Part shown: in pieces, positions 25,704 through 34,657 of the stretch
Numbering within the stretch: position 1 is the stretch's first letter
How the letters are laid out: each line of letters opens with the position of its first letter
Origin: REEB85 sp018971455
GTDB taxonomy: Bacteria; Pseudomonadota; Alphaproteobacteria; Acetobacterales; Acetobacteraceae
Direction of reading: 5' to 3'
Length of the DNA stretch: 49,038 nt
NCBI GenBank assembly: GCA_028871195.1
Contig: JAGWNT010000017.1
Coordinates: 1 to 49,038, forward strand
The notes under the pieces: generated by a model
Database searches by the model: none
What the model was told of the DNA's origin: nothing
Seen by the model: only the letters and a program-made list of their open reading frames with translations
Translations under genes and position numbers: made by a program

Positions 25704-27149
25704 TCACAGCACACCGTTGAAGATCGGGCTGGCGGGGGCGGCCACATCGGCAGCGCTCCACCCTCCGCCGAGCGCCTTGTAGAGGCCCAGCAAGGCCTGG
25801 AACCGTGCCAGCCGCACCTGCGCCAGATTGTCGAGATCGGTGAACAGCGTGGTCTGCGCCTGCAACGCCGTCACCAGATCGGAGGTTCCGGCGAGCAGCT
25901 GCGCGCGCGCGATATCCGCGGCCCGCTGCGCCGTCGCCACCGCATCCCGCGCCAGCGCCTCCTGCGCGGTTGCGTACCGATAGGCGGTCACCCCGTTATC
26001 CACGTCGGTGAAGGCCTGCACCACGGCCTTCCGGTAATCGGCGAGAAGCTCATCGTAGCGGCCCTTGGCCTGCTCATAGGCGCCCTGCTTGGCGCCGTTG
26101 TCGAAAATGGTCTGCGCGGCGTTGCCGGCCAGGCTGGCCAGGAATGAGCCGGGCCCGAACAACGTGCCGAGGGCGATGTTCTGCCATCCGGCCGTCCCGC
26201 TTAGCGTGATCTGCGGGAAGAAATCCGCCCGCGCCACCTGGATGTTCGCATTGGCGGCGACCAGTTGCGCCTCCGCCGCCGCGATGTCCGGCCGCCGCGC
26301 CAGCAGCGCCGAGGGCAGACCCGGCGCCACCGGCGGCAATGTCAACGCGGTCAGCGTGCCGGTGCGTACCGTGATCTCCTCCGGCGGCCGGCCGACCAGC
26401 ACGCCAAGCCCCGCGATCTGCTGCTCCAGCTGGCTTTGCAGGCTGGGGATCTGCGCGCGGATGCCGGCCACCAGCGTCTCCTGCTGCGACACGTCGAGCA
26501 GGCTCGCGGTGCCGGCGGCCATGCGCGCGCGGATGGCCTGGAGGATCTGCTCGGCATCGCCCAGATTGCGCCGCGCCACCGCCAGCCGGTCCTGCAACGC
26601 CAGGGCCTGGAACCAGGCCGAGGCGACGGCCGCGGTGGTGGTCAGCACCACCGTCTGCTGGTCGAACCGGCTGAACAGCGCATTGGCCTGTGCCGCCGCC
26701 TGCCCGGCCCGCAGCCGCCCCCAGAAATCGATCTCGTAACTCAGGCTGGGCAGCACGCTGTAGGTGCGCTGCTCGGCGTATTTCCCGCGCAGGCTGGAAA
26801 AGCTGCGCTGCCAGCTATCCTTCGCGCTCACCCCGACCGTGGGCAGCAGCGGGCTTCCGGCGGTGCGCAGCGCCGCGTCGGCCTGGCGCACGCGCGCGAT
26901 CGCGGCGGCGATGTCGAAACTCTGCGCCCGCGCGTCGGCGATCAGCCCGTCCAACTCCGTCGAGCCGAATCCGCGCCACCACTCCGGCGCCGGCGCCGCG
27001 GCCGGCGCCGCGCGAGGGGCGGCGCGATAGGCCGCCGGCACCGGCACGGCCGGGCGTTGATAGGCTGGCCCCAGCGAGCACCCGCCCAGCGAGGCCCCCC
27101 CCAGCAGGCCAAGCGCCACCCCCAGCCGCATCAGGCGATGCCGCGTCAC
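25704..27149 (-). CDS. Outer-membrane efflux lipoprotein (NodT/OprM type)
   Basis: A 481-residue TolC-like channel of the NodT group. It starts at a GTG (27149) behind GGAGAGGA and carries a lipoprotein signal with lipobox LGGC, the modified Cys being residue 24, followed by SLGPAYQRP, which is typical of the family. Two OEP repeats of long helices follow (SFDIAAAIARVRQADAALR in the first, LARRPDIAAAEAQLVAANAN in the second). The channel gene leads the operon, 28 nt before the adaptor gene, so all parts of a tripartite pump are made from one transcript. An internal ATG at 27131 is a possible alternative start. Confidence 0.92.
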   Translation of the reverse strand: MTRHRLMRLGVALGLLGGASLGGCSLGPAYQRPAVPVPAAYRAAPRAAPAAAPAPEWWRGFGSTELDGLIADARAQSFDIAAAIARVRQADAALRTAGSPLLPTVGVSAKDSWQRSFSSLRGKYAEQRTYSVLPSLSYEIDFWGRLRAGQAAAQANALFSRFDQQTVVLTTTAAVASAWFQALALQDRLAVARRNLGDAEQILQAIRARMAAGTASLLDVSQQETLVAGIRAQIPSLQSQLEQQIAGLGVLVGRPPEEITVRTGTLTALTLPPVAPGLPSALLARRPDIAAAEAQLVAANANIQVARADFFPQITLSGTAGWQNIALGTLFGPGSFLASLAGNAAQTIFDNGAKQGAYEQAKGRYDELLADYRKAVVQAFTDVDNGVTAYRYATAQEALARDAVATAQRAADIARAQLLAGTSDLVTALQAQTTLFTDLDNLAQVRLARFQALLGLYKALGGGWSAADVAAPASPIFNGVL

Positions 27150-27238
27150 GTCATTCCTCTCCAGCTCCGCTGTCCCAGGCCGCCCCAAGGCATAGAGCGG
27201 CCATTCCTACCGCGCGATGGCGGCCGCATTGCGGCGGC

Positions 27239-28099
27239 TCAAAGTCCCGCGGCCGCCAGAATGCGGCGCGCCAGCTTCAGATGGGGCTGGTCGATCATCT
27301 TGCCATCGAGCACGAACACCCCGGCGCCCGGATTGGCGGCAAAGCCGTCGCGCACCGCCACCGCCCAGGCCAGCTGGGCCGGGGCGGGGCTGAAGGCGGC
27401 GTTCACCGGCCCGATCTGGGCGGGGTGGATGCATAGCTTGCCGGAAAACCCGTCCGCCGCCGCCGCCGCCGCCTCAGCCGCGAGCCCCTCCGGGTCGCGC
27501 GGGTCGGGCCAGGGCGTGTCCAGCGCCGGCACGCCGGCCGCCGCCGCCGCCACCAGCACCGCGGCACGGGCATGGGCGACCGGCGCCGGATAGGAAAAAT
27601 CTCCGCGCCGCGGTGCGATGCCCAGATCCGCCGAGAGATCCTCCGCCCCGAAGCAGAAGGCCAGCACCCGCCGCGCCGCCCGCGCCATGCCGGTCAGCCC
27701 CAGCACCGAGGCGGCCGTCTCGGTGACGATCGGCAGCACGCCGATGCGCCCGATCTCCTGGCCGGACGCCGCCTCCAGCACCTCGAGATGATGGTCGAGC
27801 GCCATCAGATCGGCCGCACCGGCGCATTTCGGCAGCATGATCGCCGCCGGCCGGCCGGCCACCACGGCGGCCAGATCGCCCAGGTACCACGGCGTGCCGG
27901 GCGGGTTGACCCGCACCACCACGCCCGGCCGGCTGACCTGCGGCAACAACGCCGCCACCGCCGCCCGCGCCGCCTCCTTGGCCGGCGCCGCCACCGAATC
28001 CTCGAGATCGAGAATGACCGCATCGGCCTCGCCCGCGAGCGCCTTGGCGGCCTTGGCCGGCGAATCGCCGGGCGCGAAGAGCGGGCTGCGCAAACGCAT
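27239..28099 (-). CDS. CitE-like CoA-ester lyase (HpcH/HpaI family)
   Basis: A 286-residue TIM-barrel enzyme of the HpcH/HpaI aldolase and citrate-lyase beta family. Landmarks: RSPLFAPGDSP, AVILDLEDSVAAPAKEAAR (metal and CoA region), RVNPPGTPWYLGDL, IMLPKCAGAADL, CFGAEDLSADLG and GFSGKLCIHPAQIGPVNAAF. Relatives cleave malyl-, beta-methylmalyl- or citramalyl-CoA. It lies just downstream of a MaoC hydratase gene, so hydration followed by carbon-carbon cleavage is likely, as in mesaconyl-CoA or itaconyl-CoA breakdown. An in-frame GTG at 28102 directly before the ATG is an alternative start; GAGGG precedes both. Confidence 0.85.
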   Translation of the reverse strand: MRLRSPLFAPGDSPAKAAKALAGEADAVILDLEDSVAAPAKEAARAAVAALLPQVSRPGVVVRVNPPGTPWYLGDLAAVVAGRPAAIMLPKCAGAADLMALDHHLEVLEAASGQEIGRIGVLPIVTETAASVLGLTGMARAARRVLAFCFGAEDLSADLGIAPRRGDFSYPAPVAHARAAVLVAAAAAGVPALDTPWPDPRDPEGLAAEAAAAAADGFSGKLCIHPAQIGPVNAAFSPAPAQLAWAVAVRDGFAANPGAGVFVLDGKMIDQPHLKLARRILAAAGL

Positions 28100-28109
28100 C
28101 ACCGCACCC

Positions 28110-28562
28110 TCACGCCGGCCGCCGGCGCATCAGCGCCTGGCGGTCGCAGGTCGCCACCAGCGTGCCGTGCTGGTTGAAGGCCTGGTGGCGAAACGTCACG
28201 ATGCCGCATTCCGGGCGCGACTTGCTGGCCCGGGCCGCCAGCACCGTGCTGCTCACCCGGATCGTGTCGCCGGCGAAGACCGGGGCGGGAAAGGCCGTGT
28301 CGGTCATGCCCAGATTGGCGATCGTCGTGCCCATCGTCAGGTTATGTACGCTCATGCCGATCATCAGCCCGAGCGTATAGAGCGAGTTGACCAGCGGGCG
28401 GCCGAATTCCGTGGTTGCCGCGAACTCGGCGTCCAGGTGCAGTTTCTGCACATTCATCGTCATGCTGCAGAACAGCACGTTGTCCGCCTCGGTCACCGTC
28501 CGGCTCCATTCCGCATCGATCACGCGGCCTTCGGTCAGCTCCTCGAACCACAATCCGGCCAT
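28110..28562 (-). CDS. MaoC-like enoyl-CoA hydratase/dehydratase
   Basis: A 150-residue single hot-dog domain protein. It begins MAGLWFEELTEGRVIDAEW and contains RTVTEADNVLFCSMTMNVQ, FGRPLVNSLYTLGLMIGM and FPAPVFAGDTIRVSSTV, the usual MaoC acyl-CoA hydratase landmarks. The conserved Asp normally seen near the start of the hot-dog helix corresponds to EADNVLF, while the usual His position seems to be replaced by Cys-Ser, so catalysis should be checked. Pairing with the CoA-ester lyase 10 nt downstream points to a hydratase for an unsaturated C4-C5 acyl-CoA. It diverges from the ABC importer operon across 58 bp. Confidence 0.82.
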   Translation of the reverse strand: MAGLWFEELTEGRVIDAEWSRTVTEADNVLFCSMTMNVQKLHLDAEFAATTEFGRPLVNSLYTLGLMIGMSVHNLTMGTTIANLGMTDTAFPAPVFAGDTIRVSSTVLAARASKSRPECGIVTFRHQAFNQHGTLVATCDRQALMRRRPA

Positions 28563-28620
28563 CGCCCGCCCATCTCCGCCATGGTTGTTTGGGTCCCAAT
28601 CTTGCGCTCCCATCCGGGAT

Positions 28621-29418
28621 ATGCAAATCAACGTCATCAGCAAGAATATCGGGGGGACGTCCGGGGTGTCCGACACCATCCTGGCTACGGAGGGGCTGAC
28701 GCGCGAATTCCGGGGCTTCGTCGCGGTCAACGGCGTCGCTCTCTCGGTGCGCGCGGGCACGATCCATGCCCTGATCGGCCCCAACGGCGCCGGCAAGACC
28801 ACCTGCTTCAACCTGCTGACCAAGTTCCTCCAGCCGACGCGCGGCACCATCCGCTTCAAGGGGCGTGACATCACCGGCCTCAAGCCGGCCGCCGTCGCCC
28901 GGCTCGGCCTGGTGCGCAGCTTCCAGATCTCGGCCGTCTTCGCCCATCTGACGGCGCTGGAGAATGTCCGCATCGCGCTGCAGCGGGCCCGCGGCGCGAG
29001 CTTCGATTTCTGGCGGTCGGAATCGGTGCTGAGCGTCTACAACGACCGCGCCCGCGCCCTGCTCGACGATGTCGGCCTGGCCGAGTACGCCGACACCGCC
29101 GCCGGCCAGCTTCCCTATGGCCGCAAACGGGCCCTGGAGATCGCCACCACCCTCGCCCTCGAGCCCGAAATGATGCTGCTCGACGAACCCACCGCCGGCA
29201 TGACGCACGAGGATGTCGATCGCACCGTCGCCCTCATCCGCCGCATCCGCGCCGGCCGCACCATCCTGATGGTCGAACACAACCTCTCCGTCGTCGAGGG
29301 CTTGTGCGACACCCTCACCGTGCTCGCCCGCGGCCAGGTTCTGGCGGAGGGTGACTACGCCAGCGTCTCGCAGAATCCCGAGGTGATCGCCGCCTATCTG
29401 GGGACGGCCGATGCCTGA
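28621..29418 (+). CDS. livG: Branched-chain-type ABC transporter ATP-binding protein LivG
   Basis: A 265-residue ATPase of the LivG type. It shows Walker A (GPNGAGKTT), the Q-loop region (VRSFQISAVF), a degenerate ABC signature (LPYGRKRALEIATTLA), Walker B (MMLLDEPTAGM) and the H-loop (MVEHNLSVV). The C-terminal ending with PEVIAAYLGTADA is typical. The ATG at 28621 gives an unusually long hydrophilic leader, and a GTG at about 28669 is an alternative start. The stop overlaps livF by 8 nt. First gene of the five-gene importer operon. Confidence 0.92.
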   Translation: MQINVISKNIGGTSGVSDTILATEGLTREFRGFVAVNGVALSVRAGTIHALIGPNGAGKTTCFNLLTKFLQPTRGTIRFKGRDITGLKPAAVARLGLVRSFQISAVFAHLTALENVRIALQRARGASFDFWRSESVLSVYNDRARALLDDVGLAEYADTAAGQLPYGRKRALEIATTLALEPEMMLLDEPTAGMTHEDVDRTVALIRRIRAGRTILMVEHNLSVVEGLCDTLTVLARGQVLAEGDYASVSQNPEVIAAYLGTADA

Positions 29419-30133
29419 GGCGGGAACGGGCCACCGGCCGATGCTCGAAGTCCGCAAGCTGAACGCCTGGTACGGCGAAAGCCACGTCCTGCACGGGGTG
29501 GATTTCGACGTGCGCGAGGGCGAGGTGGTGACGTTGCTTGGCCGCAACGGCGCCGGCAAGACGACGACGATGAAGAGCATCATGGGCCTGGTGCCGCAGC
29601 GCGAGGGCCATATCGGCTTCAACGGCCAGGAGATGATCGGTCTGCGGCCGGACCAGATCGCGCGCGCCGGCATCGCCATCTGCCCGGAGGAGCGCGGCAT
29701 CTTCGCCTCCCTCAACGTCACCGAGAACCTCATGCTGCCGCGGGTGGTGGCGCCGGGCGGCCTCGATGTCGCCACCATTCACGAGCTGTTTCCCAACCTC
29801 AAGGAACGCGCCGGCAGCCAGGGGACGAAACTCTCCGGTGGCGAGCAGCAGATGCTGGCGATCGCCCGCATCCTGCGCACCGGGGCGAAGTTCCTGCTGC
29901 TCGACGAGCCGACCGAAGGGCTCGCCCCGGTCATCGTCCAGCAGATCGGCCGCACCATCCGCGAGATCAAGCAACGCGGCTTCACCGTGCTTCTGGTGGA
30001 GCAGAACTTCCACTTCGCCGCCACCGTCGCCGACCGTCACTACGTCATGGAACATGGCCGCGTGATCGACATGATCGACAATGCCGACCTGCACGCCAAC
30101 ATGGACAAGCTGCACGACTATCTTGGCGTCTGA
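29411..30133 (+). CDS. livF: Branched-chain-type ABC transporter ATP-binding protein LivF
   Basis: A 240-residue ATPase partner of LivG. Walker A is GRNGAGKTTT, the signature is KLSGGEQQMLAIAR, Walker B is FLLLDEPTEGLAP and the H-loop is LLVEQNFHFA. GIAICPEERGIFASLNVTEN is the usual LivF block. It begins inside the end of livG (ATGCCTGA overlap) and ends 34 nt before the binding-protein gene. The two ATPases form the cytoplasmic motor heterodimer of the importer. Confidence 0.94.
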   Translation: MPEAGTGHRPMLEVRKLNAWYGESHVLHGVDFDVREGEVVTLLGRNGAGKTTTMKSIMGLVPQREGHIGFNGQEMIGLRPDQIARAGIAICPEERGIFASLNVTENLMLPRVVAPGGLDVATIHELFPNLKERAGSQGTKLSGGEQQMLAIARILRTGAKFLLLDEPTEGLAPVIVQQIGRTIREIKQRGFTVLLVEQNFHFAATVADRHYVMEHGRVIDMIDNADLHANMDKLHDYLGV

Positions 30134-30167
30134 GCTGACCGAAACGTCCAACTCCGGAGAATCGTTG

Positions 30168-31382
30168 ATGAACATCTCTCGCCGCACCCTTCTCGGCACC
30201 GCCGCCGCGGTGGCCACCGTGCCGGCCATCAGCCGCCGCGCCCGCGCCGCCAGCACCATCAAGATCGGCGTGCTGAACGACATGTCTGGCCCCTATCGCG
30301 ACACCTCCGGCCCGACCTCGCTGATCTGCGCCAAGCAGGCCGCCCTCGAATTCGGCAACAAGGGCTTCGACGTCGAGATCCTCTCCGCCGACCACCAGAA
30401 CAAGCCCGATGTCGGCGCCGCCATCGCGCGCCAGTGGTACGACCGTGACGGGGTCGATCTCGTGCTCGACGTGCCGAACTCCGCCGTCGGCCTCGCCGTC
30501 AGCGCGGTCTCCAAGGAGAAGAACAAGGCCTACGTGAATTGCGGCGCCGGCAGCTCGGCGCTGACCGGCACGCAGTGCTCGCCGGCGATGATCCACTACG
30601 TCTACGACACCTACATGCTGGGCAAGTCCACCGGCGGCGCCACCGTGCGGGCCGGCGGCGATACCTGGTACTTCCTCACCGCCGACTACGCCTTCGGCCA
30701 CCAGCTGCAGGATGACGCGACGCGCTTCATCGTCGCGGAGAAGGGCAAGATTCTGGGCTCGTCGGCCTATCCCTTCCCCAACACCACCGATTATTCCTCG
30801 TTCCTGCTCCAGGCGCAGTCCACCGGCGCCAAGGTGCTCGGCCTGTGCAATGCCGGCAGCGACACCGTCAACAGCATCAAGCAGGCCCATGAGTTCGGCC
30901 TCAAGATGAAGATCGCCGCTCTGCTGATGTTCGTCACCGACGTGCATGCCCTCGGCCTTGGCACCGCGGGCGGGCTAATGCTGAGCGAGAGCTTCTACTG
31001 GGATCTCAACGACCGCACCCGCGCCTTCACCAACCGCGTGAAGTCCAAGACGCCGAACAACTGGCCGAACATGGCCCATGCCGGCAATTATTCGGCGACC
31101 CTGCACTTCCTCAAGGCCGTCGCCGACATGGGCGTGGCGGAAGCCAAGAAGAGCGGCATCGGCATCATCAACCGCATGAAGAAGATGCCGGTCGATGACG
31201 ATTGCTACCAGGGCAACATCCGCGAAGACGGCCGGGCCCTGTTCCCGAGCCACCTGTTCCAGGTCAAGACGCCGGCGCAGAGCAAGGGGCCGTGGGATTA
31301 CTACAACCTGATCTCGACGACCTCGGGCCCCGATTCCTACCGTCCGCTGGCCGACGACCACTGCTCCTTCATCAAGAGCTGA
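30168..31382 (+). CDS. ABC transporter periplasmic substrate-binding protein (Liv type)
   Basis: A 404-residue periplasmic protein of the Peripla_BP_6 family. The N-terminus (ISRRTLLGTAAAVATVPAI) is a twin-arginine (Tat) signal, so it is probably exported folded. The mature part opens IKIGVLNDMSGPYRDTSGP, and AFGHQLQDDATRFIV and YPFPNTTDYSSFLLQAQ follow as in liv-type receptors. The ligand may be an amino acid, amide, urea or organic acid; the divergent MaoC and CoA-lyase genes favour an organic or amino acid metabolised through CoA esters. The ATG at 30168 has CGGAGA upstream. Confidence 0.92.
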   Translation: MNISRRTLLGTAAAVATVPAISRRARAASTIKIGVLNDMSGPYRDTSGPTSLICAKQAALEFGNKGFDVEILSADHQNKPDVGAAIARQWYDRDGVDLVLDVPNSAVGLAVSAVSKEKNKAYVNCGAGSSALTGTQCSPAMIHYVYDTYMLGKSTGGATVRAGGDTWYFLTADYAFGHQLQDDATRFIVAEKGKILGSSAYPFPNTTDYSSFLLQAQSTGAKVLGLCNAGSDTVNSIKQAHEFGLKMKIAALLMFVTDVHALGLGTAGGLMLSESFYWDLNDRTRAFTNRVKSKTPNNWPNMAHAGNYSATLHFLKAVADMGVAEAKKSGIGIINRMKKMPVDDDCYQGNIREDGRALFPSHLFQVKTPAQSKGPWDYYNLISTTSGPDSYRPLADDHCSFIKS

Positions 31383-31401
31383 CACGGCAAGACCCGCCCC
31401 C

Positions 31402-32289
31402 ATGCTGATGATCTTCGGATACCCGGCACCGCTGCTGTTCGGCCAGCTCCTGCTCGGCCTGATCAACGGCGCCTTCTACGCGCTGCTCTCGCTAGGGCTC
31501 GCGATCATCTTCGGCATGCTCAACATCGTGAACTTCGCCCATGGGGCGCTGTTCACGATGGGGGCGTTCGTCGCCTGGGGGCTGCTGCAATATTTCGGCA
31601 TCGGCTACTGGCCGGCGCTGCTCATCGCCCCGCTTCTGGTCGGCCTGTTCGGCGTGCTGCTGGAACGTGTGTTCATCAGCCGGCTCTACAGGCTCGACCA
31701 TCTCTACGGCCTGCTGCTCACCTTCGGCCTGGCACTCATCATCGAGGGGCTGCTGCGCAACGAATTCGGCAGCGCCGGCCTGCCCTACGACATCCCCGCC
31801 CAGCTCCAGGGCGCGGTCAATCTCGGCTTCATGTTCCTGCCGATCTATCGCGGCTGGGTGGTGCTGGCCTCCATGGTGCTGTGCCTCGGCACCTGGCTGC
31901 TGATCGAAAAAACCTCCCTCGGCGCGACGCTGCGCGCAGCCACCGAGAACGCGCCGCTGGTGCAGGCCTTCGGCATCAACGTGCCGCGCATGATCACCCT
32001 CACCTACGCCGCCGGTGTGGCTCTGGCCGCCTTCGGGGGGGTGCTGGCCGCGCCGATCTACTCGGTCACCCCCGATATCGGCGGTGGCTTCCTCATCACC
32101 GTCTTTGCCGTCGTCGTCATCGGCGGCATGGGCTCGATCCTGGGTTCCATTCTCACCGGCTTCAGCCTCGGCGTCGTCGAGGGCATGACCAAGGTCTTCT
32201 ACCCGCAGGCCGCCTCCACCGTGGTGTTCGTGGTGATGGTCATCGTCCTGCTGTTCCGCCCCGCCGGCCTGTTCGGAAGGACCGCCTGA
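31402..32289 (+). CDS. livH: Branched-chain-type ABC transporter permease LivH
   Basis: A 295-residue inner-membrane permease with about eight helices. The start LLGLINGAFYALLSLGLAI followed by IFGMLNIVNFAHGALF is the LivH hallmark, and LGATLRAATENAPLVQAFGI contains the cytoplasmic coupling loop. It follows the binding protein by 19 nt and its stop sits 1 nt before livM. Confidence 0.95.
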   Translation: MLMIFGYPAPLLFGQLLLGLINGAFYALLSLGLAIIFGMLNIVNFAHGALFTMGAFVAWGLLQYFGIGYWPALLIAPLLVGLFGVLLERVFISRLYRLDHLYGLLLTFGLALIIEGLLRNEFGSAGLPYDIPAQLQGAVNLGFMFLPIYRGWVVLASMVLCLGTWLLIEKTSLGATLRAATENAPLVQAFGINVPRMITLTYAAGVALAAFGGVLAAPIYSVTPDIGGGFLITVFAVVVIGGMGSILGSILTGFSLGVVEGMTKVFYPQAASTVVFVVMVIVLLFRPAGLFGRTA

Positions 32290-32290
32290 C

Positions 32291-33223
32291 ATGCTGGGCT
32301 TCTCCCGCCCCCAGGCCGCGGCCTTCCTGGTGATGACCATCCTGGTGATCGCCGGCCCCTTCGTGCTCTACCCGATCTTTCTGATGAAGGTGCTGTGCGT
32401 GGCGCTGTTCGCCTGCGCCTTCAACCTGCTCATCGGCTATGTCGGGCTGATGAGCTTCGGCCACGCCGCCTATTACGGCATGGGCGCCTATGTCGCCGCC
32501 TACGCCGCCAAGGGCTGGGGCCTTTCGCCGGAAATCGCCATCCTGCTCGGCACCCTCACCGGTGCGGCCCTCGGCACGGTGTTCGGCTGGCTCGCCATCC
32601 GCCGCCAGGGCATCTACTTCGCCATGATCACGCTGGCGCTGGCGCAGATGGCCTATTTCTTCTGCGTGCAGGCGCCCTTCACCCATGGCGAGGACGGCAT
32701 CCAGCAGATCCCGCGCGGCCGGCTGTTCGGCCTGTTCTCGCTCAACAGCGACATGGCGATGTACGCGCTGGTCGCGGTGCTGTTCCTGGCCGTCTTCCTG
32801 CTCATTCACCGCATCATCCACTCGCCCTTCGGCCAGGTTCTCAAGGCGATCCGCGAGAACGAGCCGCGCGCCATCTCGCTCGGCTACCGCACCGACGACT
32901 ACAAGCTCATCGCCTTCATCCTGTCCGCCGGCATTGCCGGCCTCGCCGGCGGCGCCAAGGCGCTCGTGTTCGGCATCGCGACGCTGACGGACGTGCATTT
33001 TTCGACCTCCGGCGGAATCGTGCTGATCACCCTGCTCGGCGGCCTCGGCACGGTCTTCGGCCCGGTCATGGGGGCGGTGATCTACACGTCGATGGAGAAT
33101 TACCTCGCCCAGTTCGGCTCCTGGGTGACCGTGACGCAGGGCGTCATCTTCGTCGTCTGCGTGCTCGCCTTCCGCCGCGGCATCATCGGCGAACTCGCCG
33201 CTCGCCTGCGCATCGCGCTGTAG
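32291..33223 (+). CDS. livM: Branched-chain-type ABC transporter permease LivM
   Basis: A 310-residue permease partner of LivH. It shows AFNLLIGYVGLMSFGHAAYY, the LivM hallmark, then WLAIRRQGIYFAMITLALAQ and the coupling-loop region VLKAIRENEPRAISLGY. It ends the importer operon and converges with the unrecognised membrane-protein gene, 5 nt between stops. No hydrolase, regulator or second binding protein follows. Confidence 0.95.
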   Translation: MLGFSRPQAAAFLVMTILVIAGPFVLYPIFLMKVLCVALFACAFNLLIGYVGLMSFGHAAYYGMGAYVAAYAAKGWGLSPEIAILLGTLTGAALGTVFGWLAIRRQGIYFAMITLALAQMAYFFCVQAPFTHGEDGIQQIPRGRLFGLFSLNSDMAMYALVAVLFLAVFLLIHRIIHSPFGQVLKAIRENEPRAISLGYRTDDYKLIAFILSAGIAGLAGGAKALVFGIATLTDVHFSTSGGIVLITLLGGLGTVFGPVMGAVIYTSMENYLAQFGSWVTVTQGVIFVVCVLAFRRGIIGELAARLRIAL

Positions 33224-33228
33224 GAAGC

Positions 33229-34491
33229 CTACGCCGTCAGCAGATCGCCGACGAAGGCGACATAGGGGTCGGCGGCCAGCATGGTGAATGCGTTGCGCAC
33301 GCCCTGCTCGCTCACGCCGATCCGTGTCGCGACCGCGGAATAGAGCTGCGCCGCATCCACCCCGGCCGGCGGCGCCCCCACGAAGTCGCGCACCTGCGAG
33401 GCGCCGATGAAGCCGAACGGGCGCAGCAGATCGAGCTGCGCGCCCACGCACCGCCACAGCAGCGCCGCATCCACCAGCCCGAGCACATATTCGAAGGCGA
33501 GCCCCGTTTGGATGCTCAGCCGCACCGGATCGGCCGCGATCAGCTGCGCGATCGTGCCCACTCCCTCCATGGTCAGCGTCCGCGCCCCCTCCTGGTCCAC
33601 GCCCGGCAGCTTCAGCACCACGTCGGCACGTTCCTCCGGGCCCGCCTCCGGCAGCGCATTGGCGCGCGCGGCGACGCCGGTCAGGGTGCGGGCAATGCTG
33701 TCGAACGAGAACATGCTGACGACGAAGGCCAGAAACGCCCCCGATTGCCCGGCGCCCGAACCGGCAATCTGCGCCACCGCCTGGCCAAGCGGCACGGCAA
33801 CGACGAGCCGCAGCGCATACCACAGCAGATCGGTCGGATGCAGCGTCAGGCGGTGCGCCCGCAGGATCACGTCCGACCCGATCCAGGTATAGGCGCCGAA
33901 GATCGCGGCGAGGCTGACCAGATCCATCTGCACGCCAAGCGGGCGCACGGGCACGCCCGCGCCGGCGAGCCGCTCGGCCAGCGCCAGCCCGCCGGCAAAG
34001 CCGAAGAACAGGACGATGAACCCGATCGCGGCGAGCAGCATGGCCGGTGCCGCGAATTTCGCTCCGCCGAACTCCTCCTCGAAGAAGGCGGCGAAACTGT
34101 CATCGGCGCGCGCGCGCAACGCATCGTCGATCGCCCCGTCGGCGGCGCGCCAGGCCGCCACCAGCGCCATCGCCTCGGCCCGCCCGCGCCAGAACTGATC
34201 GAAGTAGCGCAGGATCAGCTCGGCCGAATAGAAGCCGCGAATGGTGGCGATCTTGCGCGCCTGCCCCTGGCGCAGATAGCTCAGGATCGGAACCATCAGC
34301 AGCCACAGCGCCAGCACCACGCAGACCAGCGCGAAGCCGTAAATATCCGTGCGCGGGGTGCGCCAGGCCACCGGCAGCAGGCCGCCGCCGATCACCGCAA
34401 TCGCGCCGGCGGCCAGCGCCAGCGCCGCGGCCACCCCCAAGCCTGTCGCCGCCACCAGACCCAGTCCGCCGCAGCGCATCCACCAGCGCAT
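33229..34491 (-). CDS. Unrecognised polytopic membrane protein with helix-hairpin-helix-like tail
   Basis: A 420-residue protein I do not recognise. About six to seven hydrophobic helices lie between residues 5 and 290 (for example FALVCVVLALWLLMVPILS and AMLLAAIGFIVLFFGFAGG). The last 120 residues are soluble and contain VVLKLPGVDQEGARTLTMEG followed by GTIAQLIAADP, which resembles the LPGVG..A..L / T..LA.ADP layout of helix-hairpin-helix nucleic-acid or protein-binding modules. The start at 34491 has GGGAGG six nt upstream; an ATG at 34536 is possible. It diverges from the phosphoesterase gene across 166 bp, so the two might be co-regulated. Confidence 0.75.
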   Translation of the reverse strand: MRWWMRCGGLGLVAATGLGVAAALALAAGAIAVIGGGLLPVAWRTPRTDIYGFALVCVVLALWLLMVPILSYLRQGQARKIATIRGFYSAELILRYFDQFWRGRAEAMALVAAWRAADGAIDDALRARADDSFAAFFEEEFGGAKFAAPAMLLAAIGFIVLFFGFAGGLALAERLAGAGVPVRPLGVQMDLVSLAAIFGAYTWIGSDVILRAHRLTLHPTDLLWYALRLVVAVPLGQAVAQIAGSGAGQSGAFLAFVVSMFSFDSIARTLTGVAARANALPEAGPEERADVVLKLPGVDQEGARTLTMEGVGTIAQLIAADPVRLSIQTGLAFEYVLGLVDAALLWRCVGAQLDLLRPFGFIGASQVRDFVGAPPAGVDAAQLYSAVATRIGVSEQGVRNAFTMLAADPYVAFVGDLLTA

Positions 34492-34657
34492 GCCCGCCTC
34501 CCGCTCAAGCTGCCTGCCCGACGGCGCCAAACGCATGCCTCGTCCGTTACCCTGAACGAACATCGCCCGGCGCAGAATGCACGTTGGCGTGAGGCGATGG
34601 ACAGGCCGCGCCGGCATCCCAATCTCTCGGCGGGAAACCAGAACGACGGAGCGCGCC

